A stretch of 64,000 bases of DNA from the NCBI GenBank assembly GCA_963806335.1, contig CAWDXO010000009.1, positions 1 to 64,000 of the forward strand. Reading direction: 5' to 3'. The translations under genes and the position numbers were made by a program. Below, piece by piece: positions 1 to 8,235 of the stretch (within the stretch, counting starts at the first letter, position 1; each line of letters starts with the position of its first letter). Origin of the DNA: Palsa-504 sp963806335. Lineage in GTDB: Bacteria > Actinomycetota > Actinomycetes > Streptosporangiales > Streptosporangiaceae. The notes beneath the pieces were generated by a model that saw nothing but the letters and a program-made list of their open reading frames with translations, did no database searches and was not told where the DNA came from.

Positions 1-639
1 CGCCATCCCGTCTTGGCGCCAGATTTCCCGGAAGGCATCTCCTTCGGCAGACCAGGCGCGCACCCTGTCGCTGTAGCCCTCCATCGCTTCCGGGCTGATG
101 GCGTGCAGTGTCACCAGGACGTGATCGTGCCCCGTTCCAAAACCGGCAATCCAGTTCCCGGGCGAGCTTGGCCCGGTGTCTCCGACCGACTCCGCTCGTT
201 GCGCGGCTCCTTCGATGAACGCGCCAAATGACTTGAACGACAGCGCCGGGACGCGTTCCTCTATCTCGAGCGCCACCAGTCCGGGCCACGTGATACCGAT
301 GTTGAGGCAATAGTCTGGCGTGTGACGCGGGGCGGCCGCGGCATCGTCTCGCGGTCCGGGCGCGAACCCCACGTGCCAGTCCCCGGCCGTGGTGATCTGC
401 GGGACGTCGGATTCGTCTCCGCTCACGAGCCGTCCGAGTTGCCTGCGCGCTTGTGCCGGAGTACCCACCGTCAGCAAGAAATGCCGCACCATCGGCATTC
501 TGTAACCGCGGAGAATGAACCCCTGAATGTCAGCGAGGTCGAACGCCGGCTCTTCCGCGGCCGCCGGACCGCCATCGGTCCCCGAAGGTTCATGCCGTCG
601 TCGGCCAAGCAGCTGGCGAAGAACCCCCGCGCCCTTCAC
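1..639 (-). CDS. DyP-type peroxidase family protein (3' part outside window)
   Basis: This is the N-terminal 213 codons of a gene that runs off the left edge. It starts at a GTG at 639, with AAGGAG eight bases upstream. Near residue 38 it reads DIQGFILRGYRMP, closely resembling the N-terminal DxQGxxLRGY signature of dye-decolourising (DyP) haem peroxidases. Further on come FGTGHDHVLVTLHAIS and an acidic/aromatic stretch that fit the ferredoxin-like fold of the family. The catalytic GxxDG and haem-ligand His regions are not visible; they may lie outside the window. It lies 79 bp downstream of the duplicated-domain protein on the same strand, so the two probably share a transcript. No Tat or Sec signal is seen, so a cytoplasmic location is inferred. 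Confidence 0.8.
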   Translation of the reverse strand, partial: MKGAGVLRQLLGRRRHEPSGTDGGPAAAEEPAFDLADIQGFILRGYRMPMVRHFLLTVGTPAQARRQLGRLVSGDESDVPQITTAGDWHVGFAPGPRDDAAAAPRHTPDYCLNIGITWPGLVALEIEERVPALSFKSFGAFIEGAAQRAESVGDTGPSSPGNWIAGFGTGHDHVLVTLHAISPEAMEGYSDRVRAWSAEGDAFREIWRQDGMA

Positions 640-717
640 TGCCGGTGCTCCTTGTGAGGTGTACTCCCTGGCCAGCGCCCAACCCGGAGCTGACTACGGT
701 TCGTAACCACGTGACGG

Positions 718-1578
718 CTAGTCCGAGCCGGCGGTAGCCGATGGTGACTCGCGATCGGCCAGCAGGGCCTTGATGTCTTGAACCGAGAGACCTGGATAGG
801 CGCTGTAAAACCCGATCGCCGGATAGTTGTTCTCCAGTCCCCACTGGTAGAACGCCTGGGCGTTCTTTTCCACCGGGGTTGGCGGCCCGCCAACGACACG
901 CGGAAAGAGAGCATTGAAGACGAAGGCGGTCTTGTCCGCAAAGTCCTGGAAGTACTTCTCCATATCACCGTCGAAGACCGTGAAGAACCCTATGTGGTTG
1001 TGTTCAAAGGGCACCCAGTGGGCGACATGCAGCGTCCCGATGGAATCCGACGCTTTGTGCCCCTTGTCTCCTACCAGGGCCCCGGCGACCAGCTTCACGC
1101 CAACGGCTTGCACACGTGACTTGAAGGCTATGTACGTCAGCAAGGTGCCCTGCGTGGTGTTGCCCGTAAAGCCCGCCGCGCGCGCGCATGCCTTGATGTC
1201 CTGAACCGAAGCGTCCTCGTAAGCAAAGTACGTGTCTAGAGGCTCGCGGACATGCCGCTTCAGCCATTTGGCAGCCCTCTCAGGGTCATCAGCCACGGGC
1301 GTGGGCGGAGGGTTGTCCACGTACGTGAAGATGGCGTCGAACACCGGCCCGGCACTGTCCACCAGCCGCTCAATGTGCTGGTCGGTCTCGCCGTCGATGT
1401 CCGAAAGGAAGAGAAGCTTCTCGTCTCCCTCGACCATGAACCGGGAGAAATGCACCGTACCGAGATCGTCCTGCGCTGTCGCGAGATCGGGCATCAACGG
1501 GGGCAGCTCCCCGGGTAGCGCCTTGGCGATGGCTGGACCCTTGATCGGGAAGTCAACGAGTAGATGGCTCTGGCCCAT
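718..1578 (-). CDS. Unknown protein with two tandem copies of an ~85-residue domain, next to a DyP peroxidase
   Basis: The 286-residue protein starts at the ATG at 1578 with AAGGAG six to seven bases upstream. I do not recognise a named family. It contains an internal duplication: residues ~40-150 and ~190-280 share the pattern of a DIDG/DGD turn, then FDAIF or FNALF, then PPTPV, then SVQDIKA. Each copy looks like one alpha/beta ferredoxin-like unit, the fold also used by DyP peroxidases. It has no signal peptide or membrane helix. It precedes the DyP gene on the same strand, so a function linked to the peroxidase, as partner or degenerate paralogue, is inferred from context only. Confidence 0.75.
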   Translation of the reverse strand: MGQSHLLVDFPIKGPAIAKALPGELPPLMPDLATAQDDLGTVHFSRFMVEGDEKLLFLSDIDGETDQHIERLVDSAGPVFDAIFTYVDNPPPTPVADDPERAAKWLKRHVREPLDTYFAYEDASVQDIKACARAAGFTGNTTQGTLLTYIAFKSRVQAVGVKLVAGALVGDKGHKASDSIGTLHVAHWVPFEHNHIGFFTVFDGDMEKYFQDFADKTAFVFNALFPRVVGGPPTPVEKNAQAFYQWGLENNYPAIGFYSAYPGLSVQDIKALLADRESPSATAGSD

Positions 1579-1588
1579 AGCGTTCTCC

Positions 1589-1738
1589 TTAGCTGTCAGA
1601 ATGGCCGGGGATGTCCTGCTCGACGCGGTGGCCGGCGAACTTGCCGATGACCCCGCCCGCGACAGCCCCGGCGGCGACCGACGCCAGCAGCGGCGGCGTA
1701 GTGTTCAGCCACAAGCTCAGCGTTACGGCGTTGGGCAT
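1589..1738 (-). pseudogene. Short glycine-zipper membrane fragment, possibly a DUF1269-type remnant
   Basis: A 49-residue frame from the ATG at 1738 contains LLASVAAGAVAGGVIGKFAG, a glycine-zipper membrane segment like the middle of DUF1269-type membrane proteins, and stops soon after. The usual N- and C-terminal parts are absent. Its stop codon abuts the ribosome-binding site of the gene at 1578, so it could still be a short translated leader protein in that operon. Remnant versus genuine small protein cannot be decided here. Confidence 0.35.
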
Positions 1739-2082
1739 GGAACGCATCATCCGATTTGGGTAATTACACGCGGGTATCCGGCTTGGCGGGCGGTGTCGTC
1801 CTGCTGTCCGGTCACCGGCCCCAGCCTTGACGGTCAGGTCGGCGACGGTGAACCCGGCCGATGCCGCGGCCGGGGCTAGTGGCGGGGCGCCCGTGGTATG
1901 GGCCGCGTGAGGAGCCGGGCCAGCGGTCGCAGCCACGTCACAGGTGCCGCGTAGCCCCGCGATTCTTGGAGATCATAGCTGTCTAATTACTCCTGGCGGG
2001 TGATGCCCTGATTCAGGCGGGTGTGGTCGGCTGTAAGTGGAGTCTGTGCCGCGGGCTCGCGATTGTTGCTCAGGGAAAGGAC

Positions 2083-4497
2083 ATGGCCGTGGCGGATGCA
2101 CCGATCGACCGGACCAGGCTGCCCATGGCGGATCCGGCGTTTAACGGTACGGCGAACAGGACGCTGGCGGGCTCGGCCCCTGACTGGGGCCTTATCGGGC
2201 ACGTCAGGCCGCCTGAGGGGGCGCCGAATGTGCTGCTGGTGCTGGTCGATGATGCGGGGTTCGGGCAGCCGAGTACGTTCGGCGGCCCGATCGCCGCGCC
2301 CGCCATGACCCGCATCGCTGAGGAGGGTGTCCGGTATAACCGGTTCCACGTGACGGCGCTGTGCTCGCCGACCCGGGCGGCGCTGCTGACCGGCCGTAAT
2401 CACCATGCGGTCGGGTTCGGGTCGATCGGCGAGCTGTCCTCCGGCTTTCCCGGCTATACGGCGTTCGTGCCGGAGGACAGTGCGCCGTTTCCGAAGGTGC
2501 TGCAGATGAACGGGTACAGCACCGCCGCGTTCGGCAAATGGCACCTGACGCCGGACGGCCAGCAGGGCGCGGCGGGCCCGTTCGGCCGGTGGCCGAACGG
2601 ATGGGGCTTTGACTACTTCTGGGGGTTCCTGGGCGGTGAGTCCGGCCAGTGGGATCCGGTCATCACCGAGAACAACAAGACGATCGGGGTGCCCCAGGGC
2701 CAGGACGGCAAGAAGTACTACTTCCCCGACGACATGGCCGACAAGACGATCGGATGGCTGCACGACGTGCGCGCCCAGGATGCGGGCAAGCCATGGTTCG
2801 TGTACTTCTCCACCGGCTGCGCGCACGCGCCGCACCATGTGCCGGAGGAGTGGGCGGCCAAGTACAAGGGGAAGTTCGACAGTGGCTGGGATGCCTACCG
2901 GGAGGAGACGTTCGAGCGGCAGAAGCAGCTGGGCGTCATCCCGGCCGACGCGAAGCTGACCCCCCGCAACGAGGCGTTCCCGGCCTGGGATTCCCTGGCC
3001 GATGACCAGAAGGCCCTGTACGCGCGGCAGATGGAGGTGTACGCGGGATACTGCGAGAACGCCGACTGGAACGTGGGCCGGGTGATCGCCGCGGTCGCGG
3101 AGATGGGCGAGCTGGACAACACGCTGGTGATCTACATCTTCGGCGACAACGGCGCCAGCATGGAGGGCGCGCTCACCGGCTCGTTCAACGAGCTGACGAT
3201 GCAGAACGGCATCCCGCTGACCCCCGAGCAGCAGCTCGCGCTCATCGAGCAGTACGGCGGGCTAGACGTGTGGGGCAGCGAGCTGGTCGCTCCGCACTAC
3301 GCGGCGGCGTGGGCCTGGGCCGGGAACTGCCCGTTCCAGTGGGGCAAGCAGGTCGCCTCCCACCTGGGCGGCACCCGGCAGGGCATGGTGATCCGCTACC
3401 CCCGGCTGATCAAGGACCGGGGCGGGCTGCGCAGCCAGTTCACGCACTGCATCGACATCGGCCCGACCATCCTGGAACTGGCTGGCCTGCCGCAGCCCAC
3501 GCGCGTCGACGGGATCGCACAGACGCCGATGCACGGCACCAGCTTCCTGCACACCTTCGCCGACCCCGGCGCCGAGGAGCGGCACACCCAGCAGTACTTC
3601 GAGATCGCCGGCTACCGGGCGATGTACAAGGACGGCTGGTGGCTCGCCCAGTCGATCCCGCGTATCCCCTGGGACCTGACTCCGGAGACGATGGCGAGGT
3701 TCGCGCCCGGGGTATGGCAGCCCGACGATGACCCGGTGGAGCTGTACTACCTGCCTGATGACTTCACTCAGGCGGACGACATCGCGGCGCAGCACCCGGA
3801 GAAGGTCAGGGAGCTGCGGGAACTGTTCTGGGCCGAGGCGGAGAAGTACAAGGTGCTCCCGCTGCTCGGCAGCCTGAGCTTCTACTTCGGCCTGCTGCCG
3901 CCGATCCCCGCCCAGACCACTTACATCTATTACGGTGACGTGCAGAACATCGCGTCTGGCATGATCCCCCGGATCTACAACCACTCCTACGCGATCTCCG
4001 CCGACCTGGTAATACCTGAGGGCGGCGCCGAGGGCGTGATCGTGGCCGAGGCCGACCACCTGGGCGGCTTCTCGCTGTTCGTCGAAGGCGGCAAGCTCAG
4101 GCACACCTACTCCATGATGGGCGCGCTGGTGTACCGGCAAGAGTCCGATACCCTCCTGCCCACCGGCGAGGTCAACGTCCGCCTGGAGTTCCACGCCGAC
4201 GCGCCCAAGCCCGCTACCGGCGGCGACGTTCGCCTGTTCGCCAACGCCAAGGAGATCGGCAAGGGCCGGATGGACTTCACCGTCCCGCTCCGGTTCTCCG
4301 GCTACGCGGGCATGGACATCGGCCGGGACAACGGCGGCGTCGTCGATCGCAACTACGCGGACCGGGCGCCGTTCTCGTTCACCGGAACCATACGAAAGGT
4401 CGTCTTCGACATCAAGCCGCACCTGAGTGCGGCGGACGAGGGCGCGCTGCACGAATCGGCGCACCACGGGCACGTGGCCCACGGCATTAGCGGATAG
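2083..4497 (+). CDS. Arylsulfatase (type I, formylglycine-dependent sulfatase)
   Basis: This sulfatase of about 804 residues hydrolyses sulfate esters. The metal-binding pair DD occurs in LLVLVDDAGFGQ. The formylglycine signature CSPTRAALLTGRN has its modifiable Cys at about residue 94. GKWHLTP and FGDNGAS supply further active-site residues. The C-terminal ~200 residues form the extra beta-rich domain usual in long bacterial arylsulfatases. I chose the ATG at 2083 because GGGAAAGG lies directly before it; a GTG at 2023 is in frame but adds an atypical N-terminus. No signal peptide is evident. The formylglycine-generating enzyme needed for maturation is not encoded in this window. It stands alone between convergent and tandem neighbours. 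Confidence 0.93.
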   Translation: MAVADAPIDRTRLPMADPAFNGTANRTLAGSAPDWGLIGHVRPPEGAPNVLLVLVDDAGFGQPSTFGGPIAAPAMTRIAEEGVRYNRFHVTALCSPTRAALLTGRNHHAVGFGSIGELSSGFPGYTAFVPEDSAPFPKVLQMNGYSTAAFGKWHLTPDGQQGAAGPFGRWPNGWGFDYFWGFLGGESGQWDPVITENNKTIGVPQGQDGKKYYFPDDMADKTIGWLHDVRAQDAGKPWFVYFSTGCAHAPHHVPEEWAAKYKGKFDSGWDAYREETFERQKQLGVIPADAKLTPRNEAFPAWDSLADDQKALYARQMEVYAGYCENADWNVGRVIAAVAEMGELDNTLVIYIFGDNGASMEGALTGSFNELTMQNGIPLTPEQQLALIEQYGGLDVWGSELVAPHYAAAWAWAGNCPFQWGKQVASHLGGTRQGMVIRYPRLIKDRGGLRSQFTHCIDIGPTILELAGLPQPTRVDGIAQTPMHGTSFLHTFADPGAEERHTQQYFEIAGYRAMYKDGWWLAQSIPRIPWDLTPETMARFAPGVWQPDDDPVELYYLPDDFTQADDIAAQHPEKVRELRELFWAEAEKYKVLPLLGSLSFYFGLLPPIPAQTTYIYYGDVQNIASGMIPRIYNHSYAISADLVIPEGGAEGVIVAEADHLGGFSLFVEGGKLRHTYSMMGALVYRQESDTLLPTGEVNVRLEFHADAPKPATGGDVRLFANAKEIGKGRMDFTVPLRFSGYAGMDIGRDNGGVVDRNYADRAPFSFTGTIRKVVFDIKPHLSAADEGALHESAHHGHVAHGISG

Positions 4498-4646
4498 CTT
4501 GCCATTGACCCGGCGCCCGCGAGCCGGACAACCGGGAGCGGCAGGCGGCCGTGCGCTGCACCCGGGCAGCGAGCCACCTGAGCCACCTTCGTCGGCGTGC
4601 GGTGCGTTACGGCCCGGCGTGCGCCCGGCGGCCTTCCCAAGGCTGA

Positions 4647-4666
4647 GCCTGGCGCTGACGCCAGGC
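4647..4666 (+). terminator. Hairpin between the sulfatase and the K+ channel
   Basis: GCCTGGCG and CGCCAGGC form a perfect 8-bp stem with loop CTGA, 150 bp after the sulfatase stop. There is no T-run, so it would be an actinobacterial stem-only terminator at best. Confidence 0.35.
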
Positions 4667-4748
4667 CAGCGGCGCCGCAGGCACCGCTCTTGAGTACGCC
4701 CGGCATGGGCGATCGATTGGGGGTGGAAGTCCCCTGGAGGAAGAGGCG

Positions 4749-5288
4749 GTGCTAGCTCCGAGCCGGAGGCGACTGGTCTTCTGGGCGGTGCTGCGGGGCG
4801 TCCTGACCGCGGCCGCGCTGGTCGTCCTGTACTACGTGCTCCCGCTGGACCAGCCGTGGAACGGCGACACCGCGGTGCGCATCCTGATCGGCCTGCTGGT
4901 CTTCGCGGGCATCGCGGTGTGGCAGGTCAGGTCCATCATCGGCTCGCGTTATCCGAGCATCAGAGCGTTCGAGGCGCTGGGCTTGATCCTTCCCTTCTAC
5001 CTATTGGTGTTCGCCTCGACCTATTTCGTGATGCAGCGAGCGTCTGCGGCGAATTTCACCCAGCCGCTGACCCGCACCGACGCCCTGTACTTCGCCGTGA
5101 CAGTCTTCTCCACGGTGGGATTCGGGGACATCACCCCCAAGTCCGAGGCCGCCCGGGTGGTGCTGATCGTCCAGATGCTCGGCGACCTCGCGCTGCTGGG
5201 CGCCGGCGTGCGGGTCCTGCTGGGGGCCGTGCGCCGCGGCCAGCAACAACAGGACACGAGTGGCCAGGACGGCCCGGCGCCTGCATGA
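4749..5288 (+). CDS. Small potassium channel protein
   Basis: This 179-residue membrane protein carries the K+ selectivity filter TVGFGD at residues 122-127, preceded by a pore helix (DALYFAVTVFS). Hydrophobic segments at about 10-32, 42-60 and 74-94 lie before the pore and another (about 138-160) after it, giving a four-helix layout with the pore between the last two. There is no RCK or cyclic-nucleotide-binding domain; the tail is a short polar, Gln-rich stretch. It starts at a GTG with GGAGG eight bases upstream. The ligand or gating signal cannot be inferred. It converges with the LURP-one-related gene. Confidence 0.9.
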   Translation: MLAPSRRRLVFWAVLRGVLTAAALVVLYYVLPLDQPWNGDTAVRILIGLLVFAGIAVWQVRSIIGSRYPSIRAFEALGLILPFYLLVFASTYFVMQRASAANFTQPLTRTDALYFAVTVFSTVGFGDITPKSEAARVVLIVQMLGDLALLGAGVRVLLGAVRRGQQQQDTSGQDGPAPA

Positions 5289-5457
5289 GGACCGCCAGGA
5301 CGGGCCGGCAGGCCGATGGACCTACGGGGCGCCGGGGTATGCGGGGGTCGCCGCGGAATTTTCGGCGGCTGGTCGCGGCGACCAAGCAGGCATGGCGCGA
5401 AGGCCATCATCGCGGCTTGCTGGCTGGCGGGCCTTTGCGGGCGATGAGGCGTCAGTG

Positions 5458-6000
5458 TCAGCGCTCCTCGTGCGCCATCTGGTCCAGGACGGCCGTGACG
5501 GCCAGCATCAGCGCGGGGTCCTGCCCGGGGGCGACCTCGACCCCGTAGGTGTCAGCGATCCGGAACCACTTCTTCGATACCTCGGCCACCGTGGACCGGC
5601 CGTGCTCGACGGTGTACTCGTGATCGAGGATATTGCCCTTGACCTCAAGGTCCGGGCCGTCCGCCACCGTGACGGTCCACCGCTCGCGCACCGGGGTGAT
5701 CAGCGCCTTCTTCACCGTCGCGACGGTGCGCCCGCCCGGGTCCTCGATCTCCATCGTGTCCCGTACCCGGGCCACCCGCTCCTGGATCTTCAGCAACTCC
5801 GTACCGTGGCTATCTTCGAAGATCAGTGTTTTGCGTGCCCGAAGGGCCTTGCCGTCGACCTTGAAGACCCGCTCGCCCTGGTCGTTCTCGATCCAGTAGT
5901 CGTCGCCGATCGACACTAGCTTCTGGCGCATGCGGTAATGCGTCGCGCCGGTACCGCCACGGCGCTCCTCACGACGGTCCTGCCGCCTGTCCCTGAACAT
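5458..6000 (-). CDS. LURP-one-related (Tubby-like fold) protein
   Basis: The 180-residue protein starts at the ATG at 6000. After a basic N-terminus comes the LOR pattern: YRMRQKLVSIGDDYWIEN, then GERVFKVDGKAL, RKTLIFED, ELLKIQERV and a final stretch of alternating strands with VAEVSKKWF. This matches the single 12-strand barrel of LURP-one/Tubby C-terminal-like proteins. Bacterial members have no firmly assigned biochemical role; phospholipid-scramblase-like binding is only a fold-based suggestion. It has no membrane segment. It is convergent with the channel gene. Confidence 0.85.
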   Translation of the reverse strand: MFRDRRQDRREERRGGTGATHYRMRQKLVSIGDDYWIENDQGERVFKVDGKALRARKTLIFEDSHGTELLKIQERVARVRDTMEIEDPGGRTVATVKKALITPVRERWTVTVADGPDLEVKGNILDHEYTVEHGRSTVAEVSKKWFRIADTYGVEVAPGQDPALMLAVTAVLDQMAHEER

Positions 6001-6226
6001 ATCTCCTCCTCAGGCAACTGCTTATGGCGAAGGCCCGCTCTGCACCCGCTGACCTGCTCCTGACCGGGTGCGATGCGGCAGGCCACCTCGCAGCGGGCCC
6101 AGGGCGGGCATTCACGAACATTGCCTCCCCGCCGTCCGCTCTCTCCCAGGAGAACCGGTTCATCGACGGTGCCGCATCATCCCCCGGGGGTAACCCGCCA
6201 CGGCCGGGACGTGAGCCGGGTACTAC

Positions 6227-6349
6227 GCCGACCTGCTGGTGGTGGGTTCGCGGGGTGGCGGCGGTCTCGGCGAGCTGGGGGTGGGCTCGGTGAGCAGCCA
6301 GGTGGCCTGTGACGCTCCCTGCCCGGTGGTCATCATCTTCCAGCCGTGA
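6227..6349 (+). pseudogene. C-terminal remnant of a universal stress protein
   Basis: Forty codons read ADLLVVGSRGGGGLGELG, then VGSVSSQVACDAPCPVVII and a stop. This is the UspA ATP-binding G-2x-G-9x-G(S) end followed by the final beta strand. An in-frame TGA lies just upstream (6212-6214) and the N-terminal domain is not present nearby, so only the last part of the gene survives. Confidence 0.7.
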
Positions 6350-6500
6350 GCGGCCGGCCAGGCAGGTATGCCGGGGCGCCGCCCGGTCCCCGTCAGCCGG
6401 GGCTCCCCGGGGGGATGACGGCCTGTCTTTTTACTCCGGCAGGGGGATGGAACCCGCCCCGGGTCCGAGGTGGAATGGCGCTCGATGGCGAGGGAGACCT

Positions 6501-6860
6501 ATGAGCCCGACGGCGAGATACCAGGAAACACTGCGCAGGCTGGCGATGATCGACGAGGGCTTCGTCGAAGACGAGGCCGGGCTGGGGCTTGCCCTGGCCG
6601 GGACATCGGCCCTGGAACCTAAAATCGCGGCGTTGCTTCAACTCGGGATATTGGTGGCCAGCGGGTCACCAGCGGTCTGCCTGGAATGGGGCACCGCCCG
6701 GGCGCTCGCGGCAGGCGCGACGCAGGACGAGATCGCCGATGTGCTGCTCGCGATCGCCCCGGTGACCGGGCTCGGCCGGGTCGTCTGCGCCGCTCCCGAC
6801 GTAGCGACCGCCCTCGGATATGACATCGAAGCCGCACTGGAGCAACTAGACGATCCGTAA
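6501..6860 (+). CDS. Carboxymuconolactone decarboxylase / AhpD-fold family protein
   Basis: This compact all-helical protein of 119 residues starts at the ATG at 6501, with GGGAG four bases upstream. The family hallmarks are ALEPKIAALLQLGILVASG, then LEWGTARALAAGATQDEIADVLLAI and a C-terminal amphipathic helix. The AhpD-type CxxC redox pair is missing, as in decarboxylase-type members, so peroxidase-reductase activity is not supported. It lies 69 bp upstream of the catalase-family gene in the same direction and probably belongs to one oxidative-stress transcript. An inverted, truncated copy of its C-terminal half lies at 8131-8235. Confidence 0.85.
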   Translation: MSPTARYQETLRRLAMIDEGFVEDEAGLGLALAGTSALEPKIAALLQLGILVASGSPAVCLEWGTARALAAGATQDEIADVLLAIAPVTGLGRVVCAAPDVATALGYDIEAALEQLDDP

Positions 6861-6929
6861 CAACAGGCAACCGGTGACACCCAACCGGCAACGCGCTCAA
6901 GAGCAAGAAAATCCGCGAACGGAGGACAA

Positions 6930-8060
6930 ATGTCGACGCAATTCGTCAGATACACGCCGGACATCGAAGCAACCGATCCGCATTTCGATGAGAACTCGCA
7001 GATCGTGATCGACAAGATAGAGGAATACATTGCTGGATCGGTGACCACTGAAGGTACCGGCCGCGCCGTCCGTGACGCGCACGCCAAGGGATACGGGGTG
7101 GTCAAGGCAGAAGTCGAGATCCTCGGCCAGGTGCCCGCGGAGTACGCGCAGGGTATCTACGCGGTACCGGGAAAGCATGGCGCTCTCATCCGCTTCTCCA
7201 ACGGACAGCCGCACCCTGGACCCGACATGCTGCTCGGCCCGGTGGCGGGAATGGCCCTTAAGATCTTCGACATCAACGGCCCGATCCTTCTGGAGGACGA
7301 GCCTGACACCGGCACCTTCGACTACGCCACCATCAACGCGCCCGTCTTCTTCTGCAACACCGTCGAGCACTACCTGTTCATCAAAGACCTGTTCATCGAG
7401 GCAGGAAAGTACTTCTCTCAGGGTCGCCAAGGTCAGCATCGCTTCTTCCGTGACTGGGTAACGGGAAAGGGGACCCTCGAGGAGGACCAGTGGGCCTGGG
7501 AGGAGCTTTTCGCGTTCGTCAGCCTGGCGCAGATCCGCCCCGTGAACCTGCTGCTATCGAACTACTGGACGATGGGCGCAGTCCGGCACGGTGACTACGT
7601 CGCCAAGATCCGTTTCGCCCCCGTACCGGAGTTCGCCAGCAGGGTTGCCCGGCGTACTCTGGATCTGGCGTCGGCATCGGAGGTATTCCGCCCGGCCCTG
7701 GTAGCTGAACTGCGTGAACGCCCCTTTGAATTCGACATTCAAGTCCAGCTGTGCGCTGATATTGACCGGATGCCGGTCGAGGACGTTACCGTCGAGTGGC
7801 CTGAGCAGTTGTCCCCGTTCGTCACGGTGGCCAAGGTCCGTATCCCGCAGCAGGACATTTCGGGCGACGACAACCTTGAGGAGATGGACGCGCTGTCATT
7901 CACGCCGTGGCGGGTAACGGCGGAACACTCCCCCCTCGGCAATATCATGCGGGTCAGGAAAGAGGTCTACCGCCACGCGTCCGTCCTCCGCCACACACTC
8001 AACCATCAGCAACGCAAGGAGCCCAGCAGCGCCGACGAGGTGCTGCCCTCTCCTCGATGA
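6930..8060 (+). CDS. Catalase-family (catalase-like superfamily) haem protein
   Basis: This 376-residue protein starts at an ATG with GGAGG upstream. It has the core of the catalase-like superfamily: HGALIRFSNGQPHPGPDM, then GMALKIFDINGPILL, then YATINAPVFF. It lacks the long N-terminal arm and flavodoxin-like tail of classical monofunctional catalases. Members of this branch include peroxygenases and allene-oxide-synthase-like haem enzymes, so hydroperoxide chemistry is likely but H2O2 dismutation is not assured. The decarboxylase-fold gene lies upstream and the DyP cluster about 6 kb to the left. No export signal is seen. Confidence 0.85.
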   Translation: MSTQFVRYTPDIEATDPHFDENSQIVIDKIEEYIAGSVTTEGTGRAVRDAHAKGYGVVKAEVEILGQVPAEYAQGIYAVPGKHGALIRFSNGQPHPGPDMLLGPVAGMALKIFDINGPILLEDEPDTGTFDYATINAPVFFCNTVEHYLFIKDLFIEAGKYFSQGRQGQHRFFRDWVTGKGTLEEDQWAWEELFAFVSLAQIRPVNLLLSNYWTMGAVRHGDYVAKIRFAPVPEFASRVARRTLDLASASEVFRPALVAELRERPFEFDIQVQLCADIDRMPVEDVTVEWPEQLSPFVTVAKVRIPQQDISGDDNLEEMDALSFTPWRVTAEHSPLGNIMRVRKEVYRHASVLRHTLNHQQRKEPSSADEVLPSPR

Positions 8061-8130
8061 TAGGCCTTGCGATTGCCGCGGTGGTCCTTGAGACGGGTGT
8101 TGCCGGACCACCGGCGGGAGACCAGGACCC

Positions 8131-8235
8131 GGCGGTCGCCACGTTGGGTGCGGCGGAGACGACCCGGCCGAGCCCGGCCACCGGGGCGATCGCCAGCAGC
8201 ACGTCGGCGACCTCGTCCTGGGTCGCTCCGGCCGT
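8131..8235 (-). pseudogene. Inverted remnant of the decarboxylase-fold gene
   Basis: The minus strand reads TAGATQDEVADVLLAIAP, then VAGLGRVVSAAPNVATA. This is nearly identical to residues of the intact gene at 6501-6860 (AGATQDEIADVLLAIAP). No start and no further similarity on either side are visible. The fragment directly abuts the stop codon of the LuxR-type regulator. Confidence 0.75.

Noticed and set aside
3262..4482. 406-codon minus-strand frame inside the sulfatase gene
   Set aside because: It lies wholly within the sulfatase, whose motifs are clear on the plus strand; the antisense product is Arg/Val/Gly-rich with no recognisable domain.
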